From positions 1 to 18,933 of the forward strand of contig JBMFWD010000056.1 of NCBI GenBank assembly GCA_049965615.1: a stretch of 18,933 nt of DNA. The letters run 5' to 3'. The stretch is from Acidobacterium sp049965615 (GTDB lineage Bacteria > Acidobacteriota > Terriglobia > Terriglobales > Acidobacteriaceae). Below, piece after piece: positions 1 through 7,017 of the stretch (positions are counted from its first letter, which is position 1; the number at the start of each line of letters is the position of its first letter). Under the pieces are notes generated by a model. That model did not search any database and was not told the DNA's origin. It saw nothing but the letters and a program-made list of their open reading frames with translations. The translations under genes were made by a program, and so were the position numbers.

Positions 1-234
1 CTGCTGCTGAAGTATCTGCAACTGCGCTCCCGCTTCGGCTGGAGCCTGTCCAATCTGGCCGCTCTGTTACGCCAGCAACTCTTCGTCTATCGCAACCTCT
101 GGCTGTGGATCGATGAGCCCTTTCAACCGCCGCCACTTCTCACCGCCGCCACCCAACAGATGCTGCTCTTTGCGTCAACTAGCTTGGACAGCAACAATGC
201 CAACCTCTACCCCGCAACTCAACCATCAGTCTGA
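1..234 (+). CDS. Insertion-sequence transposase, C-terminal fragment (5' end outside window)
   Basis: Frame 1 is open from the first base to a TGA at 232-234 and gives 77 residues. The segment KYLQLRSRFGWSLSNL, followed by ALLRQQLFVYRNLWLW and then DEPFQPPP, resembles the conserved C-terminal tail of DDE transposases of IS4-like elements that are common in acidobacteria. This is recognition from memory, and the IS family is not certain. None of the catalytic core is visible because the gene runs off the left edge. Its stop lies about 170 bases from the end of the hypA-like gene, so the element appears to have inserted just downstream of that gene. The right terminal repeat of the element was not identified. 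Confidence 0.6.
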   Translation: MLLKYLQLRSRFGWSLSNLAALLRQQLFVYRNLWLWIDEPFQPPPLLTAATQQMLLFASTSLDSNNANLYPATQPSV

Positions 235-289
235 AAACACCGCAGTTTTCGCTATCCCGCCAGTTCGTCGCCGGCTAATTTGGACAGCA
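179..289. repeat. Pair of imperfect direct repeats at the IS end
   Basis: CTAGCTTGGACAGCA at 179-193 recurs as CTAATTTGGACAGCA at 275-289, 13 of 15 bases identical and 96 bases apart. The first copy is inside the transposase reading frame and the second is beyond its stop. They could be transposase-binding repeats near the right end of the element or simply chance; only one end of the element is visible. Confidence 0.35.
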
Positions 290-360
290 GTGATCACAAG
301 TATTTCTTATAACTACTTTATAATAGTTATTATCTTATATCTAACAGCTTATCTACATAG
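290..360. other. AT-rich island between the IS and the hypA-like gene
   Basis: About 70 bases of very AT-rich sequence sit in an otherwise GC-rich window. Within it ATAACTA (309-315) and TAGTTAT (324-330) form a 7-base inverted repeat around an 8-base spacer. No reading frame or clear promoter is supported. It may be the outer end of the insertion element or the A/T-rich target it chose. Confidence 0.4.
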
Positions 361-403
361 ATTGCATTGCCGGGCCTGCAAAGCTTGTTTGACCCTGAAA
401 GCT

Positions 404-835
404 TCATCGTCTTGCAACCTCTATAAAGGCGAGCTCCAGCTCATCGCCGCTCATCAGGCTGCAATCAGCAGACCCGCATTCCACGCAGCGCTGCAGGCTA
501 CTCTCGGACGCATATTCACGTCCGCAGCTATCGCAGCAGTAAATCCGCGGACAGAGAGAAAGATGAATCACGATGCCCTCAAGTCCAGTGTCATGACGAA
601 TCAGCTTCAGCGCGTCTTCGAGCGCCGGAATATCGATGTCGCAATCCGCCCCAACATTCACGCCAACACGCAGAAGCTGCGCGCCGCCCAGGCAGGAGGC
701 CTCAGCTTTGGCCATCGCAAGAATTGCCCTTGCAATCCGTGCTTCCCTGCTTGCTTCGCGAACACCTGACCTCGTCCACGCATCGTGACGCGATCTTGCG
801 TTATATCCGCGCGACGAGTGGGCTGCGGATGCCAT
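404..835 (-). CDS. hypA: HypA-like nickel metallochaperone, atypical N-terminus
   Basis: The 143-residue product matches HypA, the nickel-delivery and zinc-binding protein used to mature [NiFe] hydrogenases. Two CxxC pairs (C101-x2-C104 and C117-x2-C120) form the expected zinc site. The surrounding pattern (DIDIPALEDALKL, then LEGIVIHLSLCP, then the SGDELELAFIEV end) is the HypA C-terminal half. The chosen ATG overlaps the TGA of the upstream stress-protein gene by one base (TGATG), which implies translational coupling. This start adds about 24 residues before the point where HypA proteins normally begin with Met-His-Glu. Here that position reads V25-R26-E27, so the usual nickel ligand His2 is missing and the canonical start codon is gone (GTT). 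No hydrogenase or other hyp gene is in the window. It could be a repurposed HypA relative or a decaying copy. Confidence 0.75.
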   Translation of the reverse strand: MASAAHSSRGYNARSRHDAWTRSGVREASREARIARAILAMAKAEASCLGGAQLLRVGVNVGADCDIDIPALEDALKLIRHDTGLEGIVIHLSLCPRIYCCDSCGREYASESSLQRCVECGSADCSLMSGDELELAFIEVARR

Positions 836-1797
836 CAGTGAACTCCGACAGAGGAAGCTGCAGACGTATTCGAATGGAAGCCAGGCAGAACCCGAAGATC
901 CGGATGCTTGTGGTCCATTGGAAGAACGGGAAATGCAAGCACCGGGCACGTTGCCCGGGCAACCAGTTCCGCCAGTGTTGCGGGAGTCGCGGCACTGCCT
1001 GCGAGCGAAGGCGGAGCCTCCACCAGCAGCAACGAAGCGCCCGCTTCCTGTGCAGCACCCAGCAGCGCCGGCACTGAGCCATCGGGATGAGTCATGCGGC
1101 GCATGCTTGGCCACAGGCCTGCAGAGCAGGAAATCGATGAAGAAGCCGCTGATACGCTCCCACCCCCAGAAATCTGAAGCAGTATCAATTCAGCGCGAAA
1201 GTACTGTGCGAGATCGAGGGCATAACGCACACCTTCCGGATTCGGGCCTTGCTCTCCTACCGGATAGAGAATCTTCCTCGGCTTTTCTTCGCTCTTCGCA
1301 TTCTGAACAGGGATCTTTGACTTAACGTCTTGCCTAATCTGCGGCGGCACTGCACAAACCGGAATCGGTGTTTGCAGCAGCAACTGCGCAGCCGTGCTTC
1401 CCAGCTCGTTTGCATTCCCTTCAGCGTTCGCCCGTGTTCCGATCATCAACCGGCCCGTAGCTCTCTCGCGCAAAAACTCTTCCAGTACTTCCACCGGAGA
1501 CCCATGACGAACAGCGACACTGCACGCAATATTGCGCGCCCGAATGTGCCGCGAGAGCACTTCCAGCGTCAACCTTGCGTCGCGATCCGCCTTGAGCGGG
1601 TTGTAGTAGGTAGCCTTCGCCGGCGGCTCGCCCGGCACAATCGCATGCACAAACACCAGTTCGGCCCGTGCCGCCTCTGCGTGCGCTATCGCGTCGGGTA
1701 CAAGGTATTCCAGATCGGTCAGTGCGGTTGCAACAACAATACGGTCGGGCGCAGCGTAACAACTCCGCGCAAAGCCATCCTCAATTCCAGGCCGCAT
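835..1797 (-). CDS. Tandem universal stress protein (UspA family)
   Basis: The product has 320 residues and two UspA-like domains. The first (about 17-150) begins PDRIVVATALTDLEYLVPDA and contains a loosened nucleotide-loop pattern ending in LGSTAAQLL near 132-140, then the usual PVCAV strand. The second (about 172-293) begins RKILYPVGEQ and ends CPVLAFPV, and its ATP-loop motif is not recognisable. A tail of about 27 residues follows. The start at 1797 is preferred over the more distal GTG at 1863 because AGGGGGA lies about eight bases upstream and the extra N-terminal residues are charged and unconserved-looking. The stop overlaps the start of the hypA-like gene. A CRP/FNR-type palindrome lies about 80 bases upstream. 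UspA proteins bind nucleotides and act in stress survival; the ligand here is unknown. Confidence 0.85.
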   Translation of the reverse strand: MRPGIEDGFARSCYAAPDRIVVATALTDLEYLVPDAIAHAEAARAELVFVHAIVPGEPPAKATYYNPLKADRDARLTLEVLSRHIRARNIACSVAVRHGSPVEVLEEFLRERATGRLMIGTRANAEGNANELGSTAAQLLLQTPIPVCAVPPQIRQDVKSKIPVQNAKSEEKPRKILYPVGEQGPNPEGVRYALDLAQYFRAELILLQISGGGSVSAASSSISCSAGLWPSMRRMTHPDGSVPALLGAAQEAGASLLLVEAPPSLAGSAATPATLAELVARATCPVLAFPVLPMDHKHPDLRVLPGFHSNTSAASSVGVH

Positions 1798-1870
1798 GGG
1801 CTTAGTCCCCCTATCCGGTCTAGAATCCTCCCTTTTCCGCCTGGCGCCTGTGTCGTCGGACACGTGGGGA

Positions 1871-1886
1871 CGTGATGCAGATCACA
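1871..1886 (-). promoter_or_regulatory. CRP/FNR-family palindrome upstream of the usp-hypA pair
   Basis: On the minus strand the site reads TGTGATCTGCATCACG, that is TGTGA-N6-TCACG, nine of ten bases of the CRP consensus half-sites. It can also be read as GTGAT-N4-ATCAC, which overlaps the FNR/DNR-type pattern. Its centre is about 81 bases upstream of the stress-protein start codon. A matching site precedes the neighbouring transferase gene, which strengthens the call. Which regulator binds it cannot be told from the sequence. Confidence 0.6.
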
Positions 1887-1947
1887 GAGCCATATCGCCC
1901 AAAACCCTCGAAAGCACCTATGGCAGGCAGCAAGAGGCAGACATCGC

Positions 1948-2006
1948 AAAAAGGAAACCGCGCCCCCAATCCGCTCACAACAAGTGCAAGCGAATCAAGG
2001 GCGCGG
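1948..2006 (-). terminator. Possible intrinsic terminator of the phosphotransacylase gene
   Basis: On the minus strand CCGCGCCC (2006-1999) can pair with GGGCGCGG (1965-1958), followed at once by a T-rich run (TTTCCTTTTT). The loop is long, about 33 bases, which is unusual for an intrinsic terminator, so support is moderate. It lies between the transferase stop and the second regulatory palindrome and would separate the two transcription units. Confidence 0.4.
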
Positions 2007-2023
2007 AATTCACAAAGTCAGAA

Positions 2024-2995
2024 TCAGTTCTTGTTCTTGCCCTCGCGCGCGAGCAATGCCGCTATCGCGCAGGAAACTACTCGTGACCGTGGAGGATCGG
2101 CACGGCTGGTCAGGATCACCGGAACCTTCGCTCCCATCACGATGCCCGCCAGCGCCGCCCCTCCAAGGTATTCCAGCTGCTTTGCCAGCATGTTTCCTGA
2201 CTCCAGGTCCGGAACAACCAGGATGTCGGCCTTCCCTGCAACATCAGAACGGATTCCCTTCACTTCCACCGCCTGCCGGCTTACTGCCGTATCCAGGGCC
2301 AGGGGGCCGTCCAGAATTCCCCCCGTAATCTGACCGCGTTCCGCCATCTTGCAAAGAGCCGCGGCATCCAGGGTAGACGTAATCTTTGAGCACACCGTTT
2401 CCGCTGCAGAAAGTATAGCGACGCGCGGCTCCGGCACTCCCAGCACTCGGGCAAGGTCAATCGCGTTCTGCGTTATACCAACCTTGTCATCCAGCGTTGG
2501 ATAAATATTGATCGCGGCGTCGGTAATAAAAAGTGTCCGGTTATAAAGCGGCGCATCCATCACAAAAATATGGCTCACACGCCGCGTGGTGCGCAGGCCG
2601 GAATCCTTGGTCAGCACAGCATGCATCAACACGTCGGTGTGCAGGCTGCCCTTCATCAGGGCTGCCGCATCTCCATGACGGCACATCTCCGCTCCGATCC
2701 TCGCAGCCTCGTGATCGTCGGCTGCCTCCACCATCCTGCAGCGGCTCAGCAATGGAGCACGATCACCGGCTACCTCCTCCAATTCGCGCTTAGATGCAAT
2801 CAAGATCGGCTCAATCACGCCCGCCTCTGCGGCATCGATGGCTCCAGACAGCGCAAACTGGCTGCACGGCCACACAACCGCTGTCGGCAGTGGAGGATGC
2901 ACCGCCGGCCGCTGCATCAAAGTCTCCAGCACGGAGGGGATTACGGTCCCGGGAAGCGTAGGCTCTTCCCTGTCGATCAAAGCTTTAAACGTCAT
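2024..2995 (-). CDS. ptb: Phosphate acetyl/butyryltransferase family protein
   Basis: The 323-residue product belongs to the PTA/PTB family, which interconverts acyl-CoA and acyl-phosphate so that a kinase can make ATP. Family signatures are LMKGSLHTDVLMHAV (113-127), GLRTTRRVSHIF (133-144), DGPLALD (229-235), PDLESGN (262-268) and PVILTSRAD near the C-terminus (292-300). Length fits the short Pta/Ptb forms. The ATG at 2995 is chosen over one 75 bases upstream because GAGGAACC directly precedes it and the extra residues are unlike the family. No acetate or butyrate kinase gene is in the window, so acetyl versus butyryl specificity cannot be assigned; the family resemblance leans to phosphate butyryltransferase. 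A CRP/FNR-type site lies 60-75 bases upstream. Confidence 0.88.
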   Translation of the reverse strand: MTFKALIDREEPTLPGTVIPSVLETLMQRPAVHPPLPTAVVWPCSQFALSGAIDAAEAGVIEPILIASKRELEEVAGDRAPLLSRCRMVEAADDHEAARIGAEMCRHGDAAALMKGSLHTDVLMHAVLTKDSGLRTTRRVSHIFVMDAPLYNRTLFITDAAINIYPTLDDKVGITQNAIDLARVLGVPEPRVAILSAAETVCSKITSTLDAAALCKMAERGQITGGILDGPLALDTAVSRQAVEVKGIRSDVAGKADILVVPDLESGNMLAKQLEYLGGAALAGIVMGAKVPVILTSRADPPRSRVVSCAIAALLAREGKNKN

Positions 2996-3055
2996 GGTTC
3001 CTCGTTTCTGCTGCGTAGATTCGATATATTGTGGCGTGAGGATTAAGTTACATTC

Positions 3056-3071
3056 GGTGATCGAAGTCACA
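3056..3071 (-). promoter_or_regulatory. CRP/FNR-family palindrome upstream of the phosphotransacylase gene
   Basis: On the minus strand the site reads TGTGACTTCGATCACC, that is TGTGA-N6-TCACC. It is centred near 3063.5, about 68 bases upstream of the start codon. A weak -10 candidate CACAAT (3033-3028) would place the transcription start near 3021, putting the site at about -42, the position used by class II CRP/FNR activators. A second candidate, TATATC (3028-3023), would put it near -48. The site has the same half-site spacing as the palindrome at 1871-1886. Confidence 0.6.
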
Positions 3072-3216
3072 CGTCAAATAGATGCGCCTGAGGAACCACC
3101 GGATGGGATAGTTCCGTTGCCCGGTTCCGTGTGCCTAAAAACGCACAAGGCGTTCCATCCGGATGCCAATTTGCCGCGTCTACCGTCCAAGCCTCAGATA
3201 CCTTCGGGAGAAAGCT

Positions 3217-5883
3217 TTGAACAAACTTCGCCTTTTACCAATCCTGGCCCTGGTGGCCGCTTCCTGCGCCAACCTGTATGCAAAGCCTGTTCCGGAAAAG
3301 GACGTCACTCGCGCTACGCTTCCGAATGGGACCCGCGTCGTCATCATCCGCAACACACTGGCTCCGGTCGCAACCGTCGAAGCCAATTTCATGGTCGGAG
3401 GAAATGAAACCCCTGAAGGCTTCCCCGGCATGGCGCACGCCCAGGAGCACATGGCTTTCCGCGGCTGCCAGGGAATGACCGCGGATCAAACCGCCGCCAT
3501 CTATGCCCTGCTGGGCGGAGACAACGACGCCGATACCCAGCAAAACATCACCCAGTACTTCGCCACAGTGCCAGCCGCGGACGTCAACGTCGCGCTCCAT
3601 GCACAGGCCGCATGCCTCGCCGGAATCGACGACTCAGAAGCCGAATGGAAGCAAGAGCGAGGCGCCATCGAGCAGGAAGTCGCCCAGGATCTTTCCAATC
3701 CGACCTACAAATTCATCCACCGCCTCAACCAGATCATGTTCGCCGGAACCCCCTACGCGCATGATCCTCTCGGCACCAAACCCTCCTTCGACAAGACCAC
3801 CGGCGCCATGCTCAAGGACTTCTACAAGAAGTGGTACTCACCGTCGAACATGATCCTCATCGTCGTAGGAGACGTCGATCCGCAAAGCACCCTCGCCACC
3901 ATCAAAGATCTCTACGGCAGTATCCCGAACCACCCGGTCCCAGCCCGCCCCGATATCGACCTCAAGCCTTTCAAGTCCCAGAGCTTCACCATCACCAGCA
4001 ATCTTCCCTACCAGCTTGGCTTCATCGCCTACCGCATGCCCGGCACCGATTCACCCGACTATGCCGCCGCAAGCATCCTCTCCGACGTGCTCTCCAGTCA
4101 GCGCGGCAACCTCTATGCCATGGTTCCGGCCGGTAAGGCGCTCGCCGCCGAGTTTGGTCTGGCGGAAACCTATCGCAAAGCCAGCGTCGGCTTCGGGCTC
4201 GTCGCTCTGCCCGCCAGCCAGGATCCTGAAGATGCCATCAAGGAGATGCGCGGCATCATCGACGCCTACGCCAAAAACGGTGTCCCTGCCGACCTCGTCG
4301 AGGCTGCCAAAAAGAGCGAGTTGGCGCAGGCTGAATTCCAGCGCAACTCCATTCCCGGCCTCGCCAATGTCTGGTCCAACGCGCTCGCAGCCGAAGGCCG
4401 CACCTCTCCGGAAGAGGATATCGACGCAATCCGCAAAGTGACTGTGGCAGACGTCAATCGCGTCGCAAAACAATATCTCCTCAACGTGGAAACCATCACC
4501 GCAACCCTCAAGCCCGAAGCCTCCGGTGGCCCGGTCGCCAGCAAAGGCTTCGGCGGCAAAGAGAAAGTCACCTCTGCCCCAACCAAGCCGGTAAAGCTGC
4601 CAGAATGGGCAGAAAAGCAGCTTGCCAAACTCCAGGTGCCCAACAAATCTCTGGCTGTATCCAACACCGTCTTGCCAAACGGAATCCGGCTCATCGTCCG
4701 CACCGACCTCACCAGCCCGACCGTCACCGTCGTCGGCCAGGTCAAGCACAATGCTGACCTCCAGACGCCCAAGGGTCAGGAAGGCGTATCTTCCCTCCTC
4801 GACGGGCTGTACTCCTACGGCACCACCACTCTGGACCGCATCGCCTTCCAGAAGGCTCTCGACGACATCGCCGCCAACGAGAGCGCCGGCTATAGCTTCT
4901 CTCTGCAGGTGCTCAAGCAATACTTCTCACGCGGCGTCCAGTTGCTCGCCGACAACGAACTCCACCCCGCACTCCCCCAGCGAGCTTTCATGATCACTCG
5001 CATGCAAACCGCGCAGTTCGTAGCCGGCAACATGCAGAGCCCCGGCTACCGGACCTCCCGTGCGCTCATGAAGGCTCTTCTACCAGACACCGACCCCACA
5101 CTGCGCCAGGCCACGCCCAAGTCCATCATGAAGCTCACCCTGGCCGACGTGAAGAGCTACCACACCGCCACCGTGCGCCCCGATCTCACCACCATCGTCG
5201 TCATCGGCGACGTCACTCCCGAGGAAGCCAGGTCGGTCATCGAAAAGTGGTTCGGAAGCTGGAAGGCAATCGGTCCAAAGCCCGACACCACTTTGCCCGC
5301 CGTGCCGGTCAACAAGCCCTCGGCAGCCAATGTTCCCGACAAGGAGCGCGTGCAGGATGAAGCCATACTCGCCGAGCAGCTGAACCTCAACCGCTTCTCG
5401 CCCGCCTACTACCCCATCGAACTTGGAACGCACGTCTTGGGCGGCGGCTTTTACGCAACCCGCCTCTACCATGACCTCCGCCAGACCACCGGCCTGGTCT
5501 ACTACGTCGGCGTCAATCTCGGAGCCTCCAGGACCCGCGCCAGCTACTCCATCGTCTACGGCTGCGACCCGGGTAACGTCTCCAGGGCACGCCAGATCAT
5601 CGAGCGCGATCTCAACCAGATGCGCACTCAGGACGTTTCCCCCGCGGAACTCCATCAGGCCAAGGCCCTCCTCCTGCGCCAGATTCCCCTCGGAGAAGCC
5701 AGCGAAAACGCCGTCGCTAATGGACTGCTCGGGCGCGCCGTCGAGGGCCTGCCTCTCAATGAGCCGGTCATCGCCGCCCGCAAGTACGAAGCGCTTACCG
5801 CCGATCAGGTCCGTCAAGCCTTCGCCAGGTACATTAACCCCGCCAACCTCGTCCAGATCGTCAGGGGTCCGGCGCCAAAATAA
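3217..5883 (+). CDS. Secreted two-domain M16 family zinc peptidase
   Basis: The 888-residue product has a signal peptide (NKLRLLPILALVAASCANLYA) and two M16 halves of roughly 440 residues each. The first half carries the inverted zinc motif HAQEH (H74, E77, H78) and the downstream glutamate in AIEQEV (E154), so it should be catalytic. The second half, from about residue 485, begins with a similar VLPNGIRLIV strand but lacks HxxEH and retains the substrate-binding segment GGFYATRLYHDLRQTTGLVYY; this is the usual active/inactive pair of the family. The TTG at 3217 is chosen because GGGAG lies about eight bases upstream and the signal peptide begins there; an ATG at 3163 adds an unlikely charged stretch. 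Peptide degradation in the periplasm is inferred. It is transcribed divergently from the transferase gene. Confidence 0.9.
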   Translation: MNKLRLLPILALVAASCANLYAKPVPEKDVTRATLPNGTRVVIIRNTLAPVATVEANFMVGGNETPEGFPGMAHAQEHMAFRGCQGMTADQTAAIYALLGGDNDADTQQNITQYFATVPAADVNVALHAQAACLAGIDDSEAEWKQERGAIEQEVAQDLSNPTYKFIHRLNQIMFAGTPYAHDPLGTKPSFDKTTGAMLKDFYKKWYSPSNMILIVVGDVDPQSTLATIKDLYGSIPNHPVPARPDIDLKPFKSQSFTITSNLPYQLGFIAYRMPGTDSPDYAAASILSDVLSSQRGNLYAMVPAGKALAAEFGLAETYRKASVGFGLVALPASQDPEDAIKEMRGIIDAYAKNGVPADLVEAAKKSELAQAEFQRNSIPGLANVWSNALAAEGRTSPEEDIDAIRKVTVADVNRVAKQYLLNVETITATLKPEASGGPVASKGFGGKEKVTSAPTKPVKLPEWAEKQLAKLQVPNKSLAVSNTVLPNGIRLIVRTDLTSPTVTVVGQVKHNADLQTPKGQEGVSSLLDGLYSYGTTTLDRIAFQKALDDIAANESAGYSFSLQVLKQYFSRGVQLLADNELHPALPQRAFMITRMQTAQFVAGNMQSPGYRTSRALMKALLPDTDPTLRQATPKSIMKLTLADVKSYHTATVRPDLTTIVVIGDVTPEEARSVIEKWFGSWKAIGPKPDTTLPAVPVNKPSAANVPDKERVQDEAILAEQLNLNRFSPAYYPIELGTHVLGGGFYATRLYHDLRQTTGLVYYVGVNLGASRTRASYSIVYGCDPGNVSRARQIIERDLNQMRTQDVSPAELHQAKALLLRQIPLGEASENAVANGLLGRAVEGLPLNEPVIAARKYEALTADQVRQAFARYINPANLVQIVRGPAPK

Positions 5884-5900
5884 CCTGCGTTTCTAACATC

Positions 5901-5935
5901 ACGGGCGCGCAAGTCCTGCGTGCCCGTTTTCTTTT
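5901..5935 (+). terminator. Intrinsic terminator after the M16 peptidase
   Basis: ACGGGCGCGCA (5901-5911) pairs with TGCGTGCCCGT (5917-5927) with one wobble, around a five-base loop, and is followed by TTTCTTTT. It lies 17 bases past the peptidase stop. Confidence 0.85.
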
Positions 5936-6013
5936 CCCGCGCCTGTTACGGCCCGTCCGGCGTTGATTCTGCAAGGCTCATTCCCTCTCCGCAAACTTTC
6001 ACAAGGTACGGAG

Positions 6014-6042
6014 TTGCCACGCCGCTAAGGTCTTGCTAAAGT
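6014..6042 (+). promoter_or_regulatory. Probable sigma70-type promoter of tRNA-Arg
   Basis: TTGCCA (6014-6019) and TAAAGT (6037-6042) are separated by exactly 17 bases. Transcription would begin near 6049, about 19 bases before the mature tRNA. The -35 box matches five of six consensus bases and the -10 box four of six. Confidence 0.5.
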
Positions 6043-6067
6043 ATGTAGAGTTAGTAACAAACGAAAT

Positions 6068-6144
6068 GCGCCCATAGCTCAGTTGGATAGAGCGATTGAC
6101 TACGAATCAATAGGCCGGAGGTTCGAATCCTTCTGGGCGCACCA
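6068..6144 (+). tRNA. tRNA-Arg (anticodon ACG)
   Basis: The sequence folds as a complete cloverleaf of 77 bases. The acceptor stem is GCGCCCA with TGGGCGC, the D arm is GCTC-AGTTGGATA-GAGC, the anticodon stem is ATTGA/TCAAT around loop CTACGAA, and the T arm is GGAGG-TTCGAAT-CCTTC. CCA is encoded at 6142-6144. The anticodon ACG (read as ICG after editing) decodes CGU, CGC and CGA, a heavily used arginine box in this window. Confidence 0.96.
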
Positions 6145-6362
6145 TAAAATCCCTTAAAGTCAATAACCTGCAAGAGGCCAACCAAAAGGCCGCGTAGAAC
6201 TGCGTTTCTGTGTCATCAACGCCGCCAAGTCACTCAGGCGGCGGTTGCGCGCTGCCACTTTGCAGGACAATCTTGTCCGAGCGCAGAGGCTGGAATGAAC
6301 CGAGCGCCGCGTATCCCCTGAGCCGCTACCTGAAGCGAGCCTTGACTCGAAGGGATTCGGGC

Positions 6363-6686
6363 GTGCCCACCGCAATCGACCAGCCACTCACCGCATCTTC
6401 CGCCGCCGCCGAGCGCGACAACACCAGCCTGCTTGAAAGTGCAAACCTGTTCACCAAGGCGCAACCTGCGCGGGATCTTCATCTCAGCACCCGCAGCATC
6501 GACCGCCTGCATGTGAAGCGGCAGGGACCGCCGCGCGTGCGAATCGGGGGGCACATCCTCTATCGCCGCGCCGGCGTCCTCGCATGGCTCGACAAGCAGG
6601 AAGAGCACACTGGCCTTGAGGGTAACCCCGGGGAAGGAAAATCCTTACCCGAGCCAATCCCGCCCGGGTACGCACCGTTCTCGTAA
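6363..6686 (+). CDS. Excisionase/AlpA-like helix-turn-helix protein
   Basis: The 107-residue product contains a single helix-turn-helix of the MerR/excisionase type (HTH_17) from about residue 30 to 78. Its pattern, LSTRSIDRLHVKRQGPPRVR followed by IGGHILYRRAGVLAWLDKQE, is close to the family norm. The GTG start is chosen because GAAGGG lies about ten bases upstream and the earlier in-frame ATG (6210) adds low-confidence sequence. The tail after residue 83 is proline- and glycine-rich and has no known fold. Such small proteins act as excisionases or as transcription regulators of integrated elements. It lies 220 bases downstream of the tRNA, a common integration site, but no integrase or duplicated tRNA end was seen. 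Its 3' part overlaps the broken lipoprotein frame on the other strand. Confidence 0.7.
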   Translation: MPTAIDQPLTASSAAAERDNTSLLESANLFTKAQPARDLHLSTRSIDRLHVKRQGPPRVRIGGHILYRRAGVLAWLDKQEEHTGLEGNPGEGKSLPEPIPPGYAPFS

Positions 6687-6953
6687 AAATATGTCGTAAT
6701 CTCTGGCGAAGGCGTGTTGCCGCTCTTCAGTTGCCGCACCTTCCGCCGTGCATTCGCAAAATCCGCCAGCCGCTGCACCTGCGCCAGATCCGTAATCGTC
6801 CGCTGTTCACTGCTCGCGCTCCCATCCTGCGCAACCTCCACCACCACGCTGTTTCGCGCCCACAATCGACGCGCACACCTTCGCCTCGCTCGCCGCTCGA
6901 CACCCGCCCAGCACCACCAGAAACACCAAAGCGAATACGCTTACCCGTCGCAT
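6560..6953 (-). pseudogene. Frameshifted small lipoprotein gene
   Basis: The ATG at 6953 opens a frame with a lipoprotein signal (MRRVSVFALVFLVVLGGC, lipobox LGGC at the end) that stops after about 48 residues. In a second minus-strand frame overlapping it, from about 6865, sequence with protein-like character continues (NSVVVEVAQDGSASSEQ, then ITDLAQVQRLADFANARRKV, then EITTYFYENGAYPGG). Joining the two with a one-base shift somewhere between about 6900 and 6840 gives one plausible lipoprotein of about 125 residues. The last 30 or so residues overlap the helix-turn-helix gene and look unlike real protein, so the true end may also be lost. The family was not recognised. A sequencing error would give the same picture. 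Confidence 0.5.
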
Positions 6954-7005
6954 CCCCACACAATACTTAACCCGCCTGCCACAGCCGCCACATATCCGTT
7001 CCCTT

Positions 7006-7011
7006 TATCCT
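7006..7011 (+). promoter_or_regulatory. Possible -10 element implying a leaderless oligopeptidase B mRNA
   Basis: TATCCT lies six bases before the ATG at 7018, and no ribosome binding site is visible upstream of the start. This spacing is typical of leaderless transcripts. No -35 box is evident. Confidence 0.3.
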
Positions 7012-7017
7012 GTTTCT

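Noticed and set aside
287..298. TGATCA-centred palindrome (CAGTGATCACAA) as a third CRP/FNR site
   Set aside because: The half-sites abut with no six-base spacer, and it lies downstream of the hypA-like stop, not before a gene.
6068..6144. tRNA-Arg 3' end as an attachment site with a second copy in the window
   Set aside because: No repeat of the T-arm/acceptor sequence was found downstream, so an att pair is not supported here.
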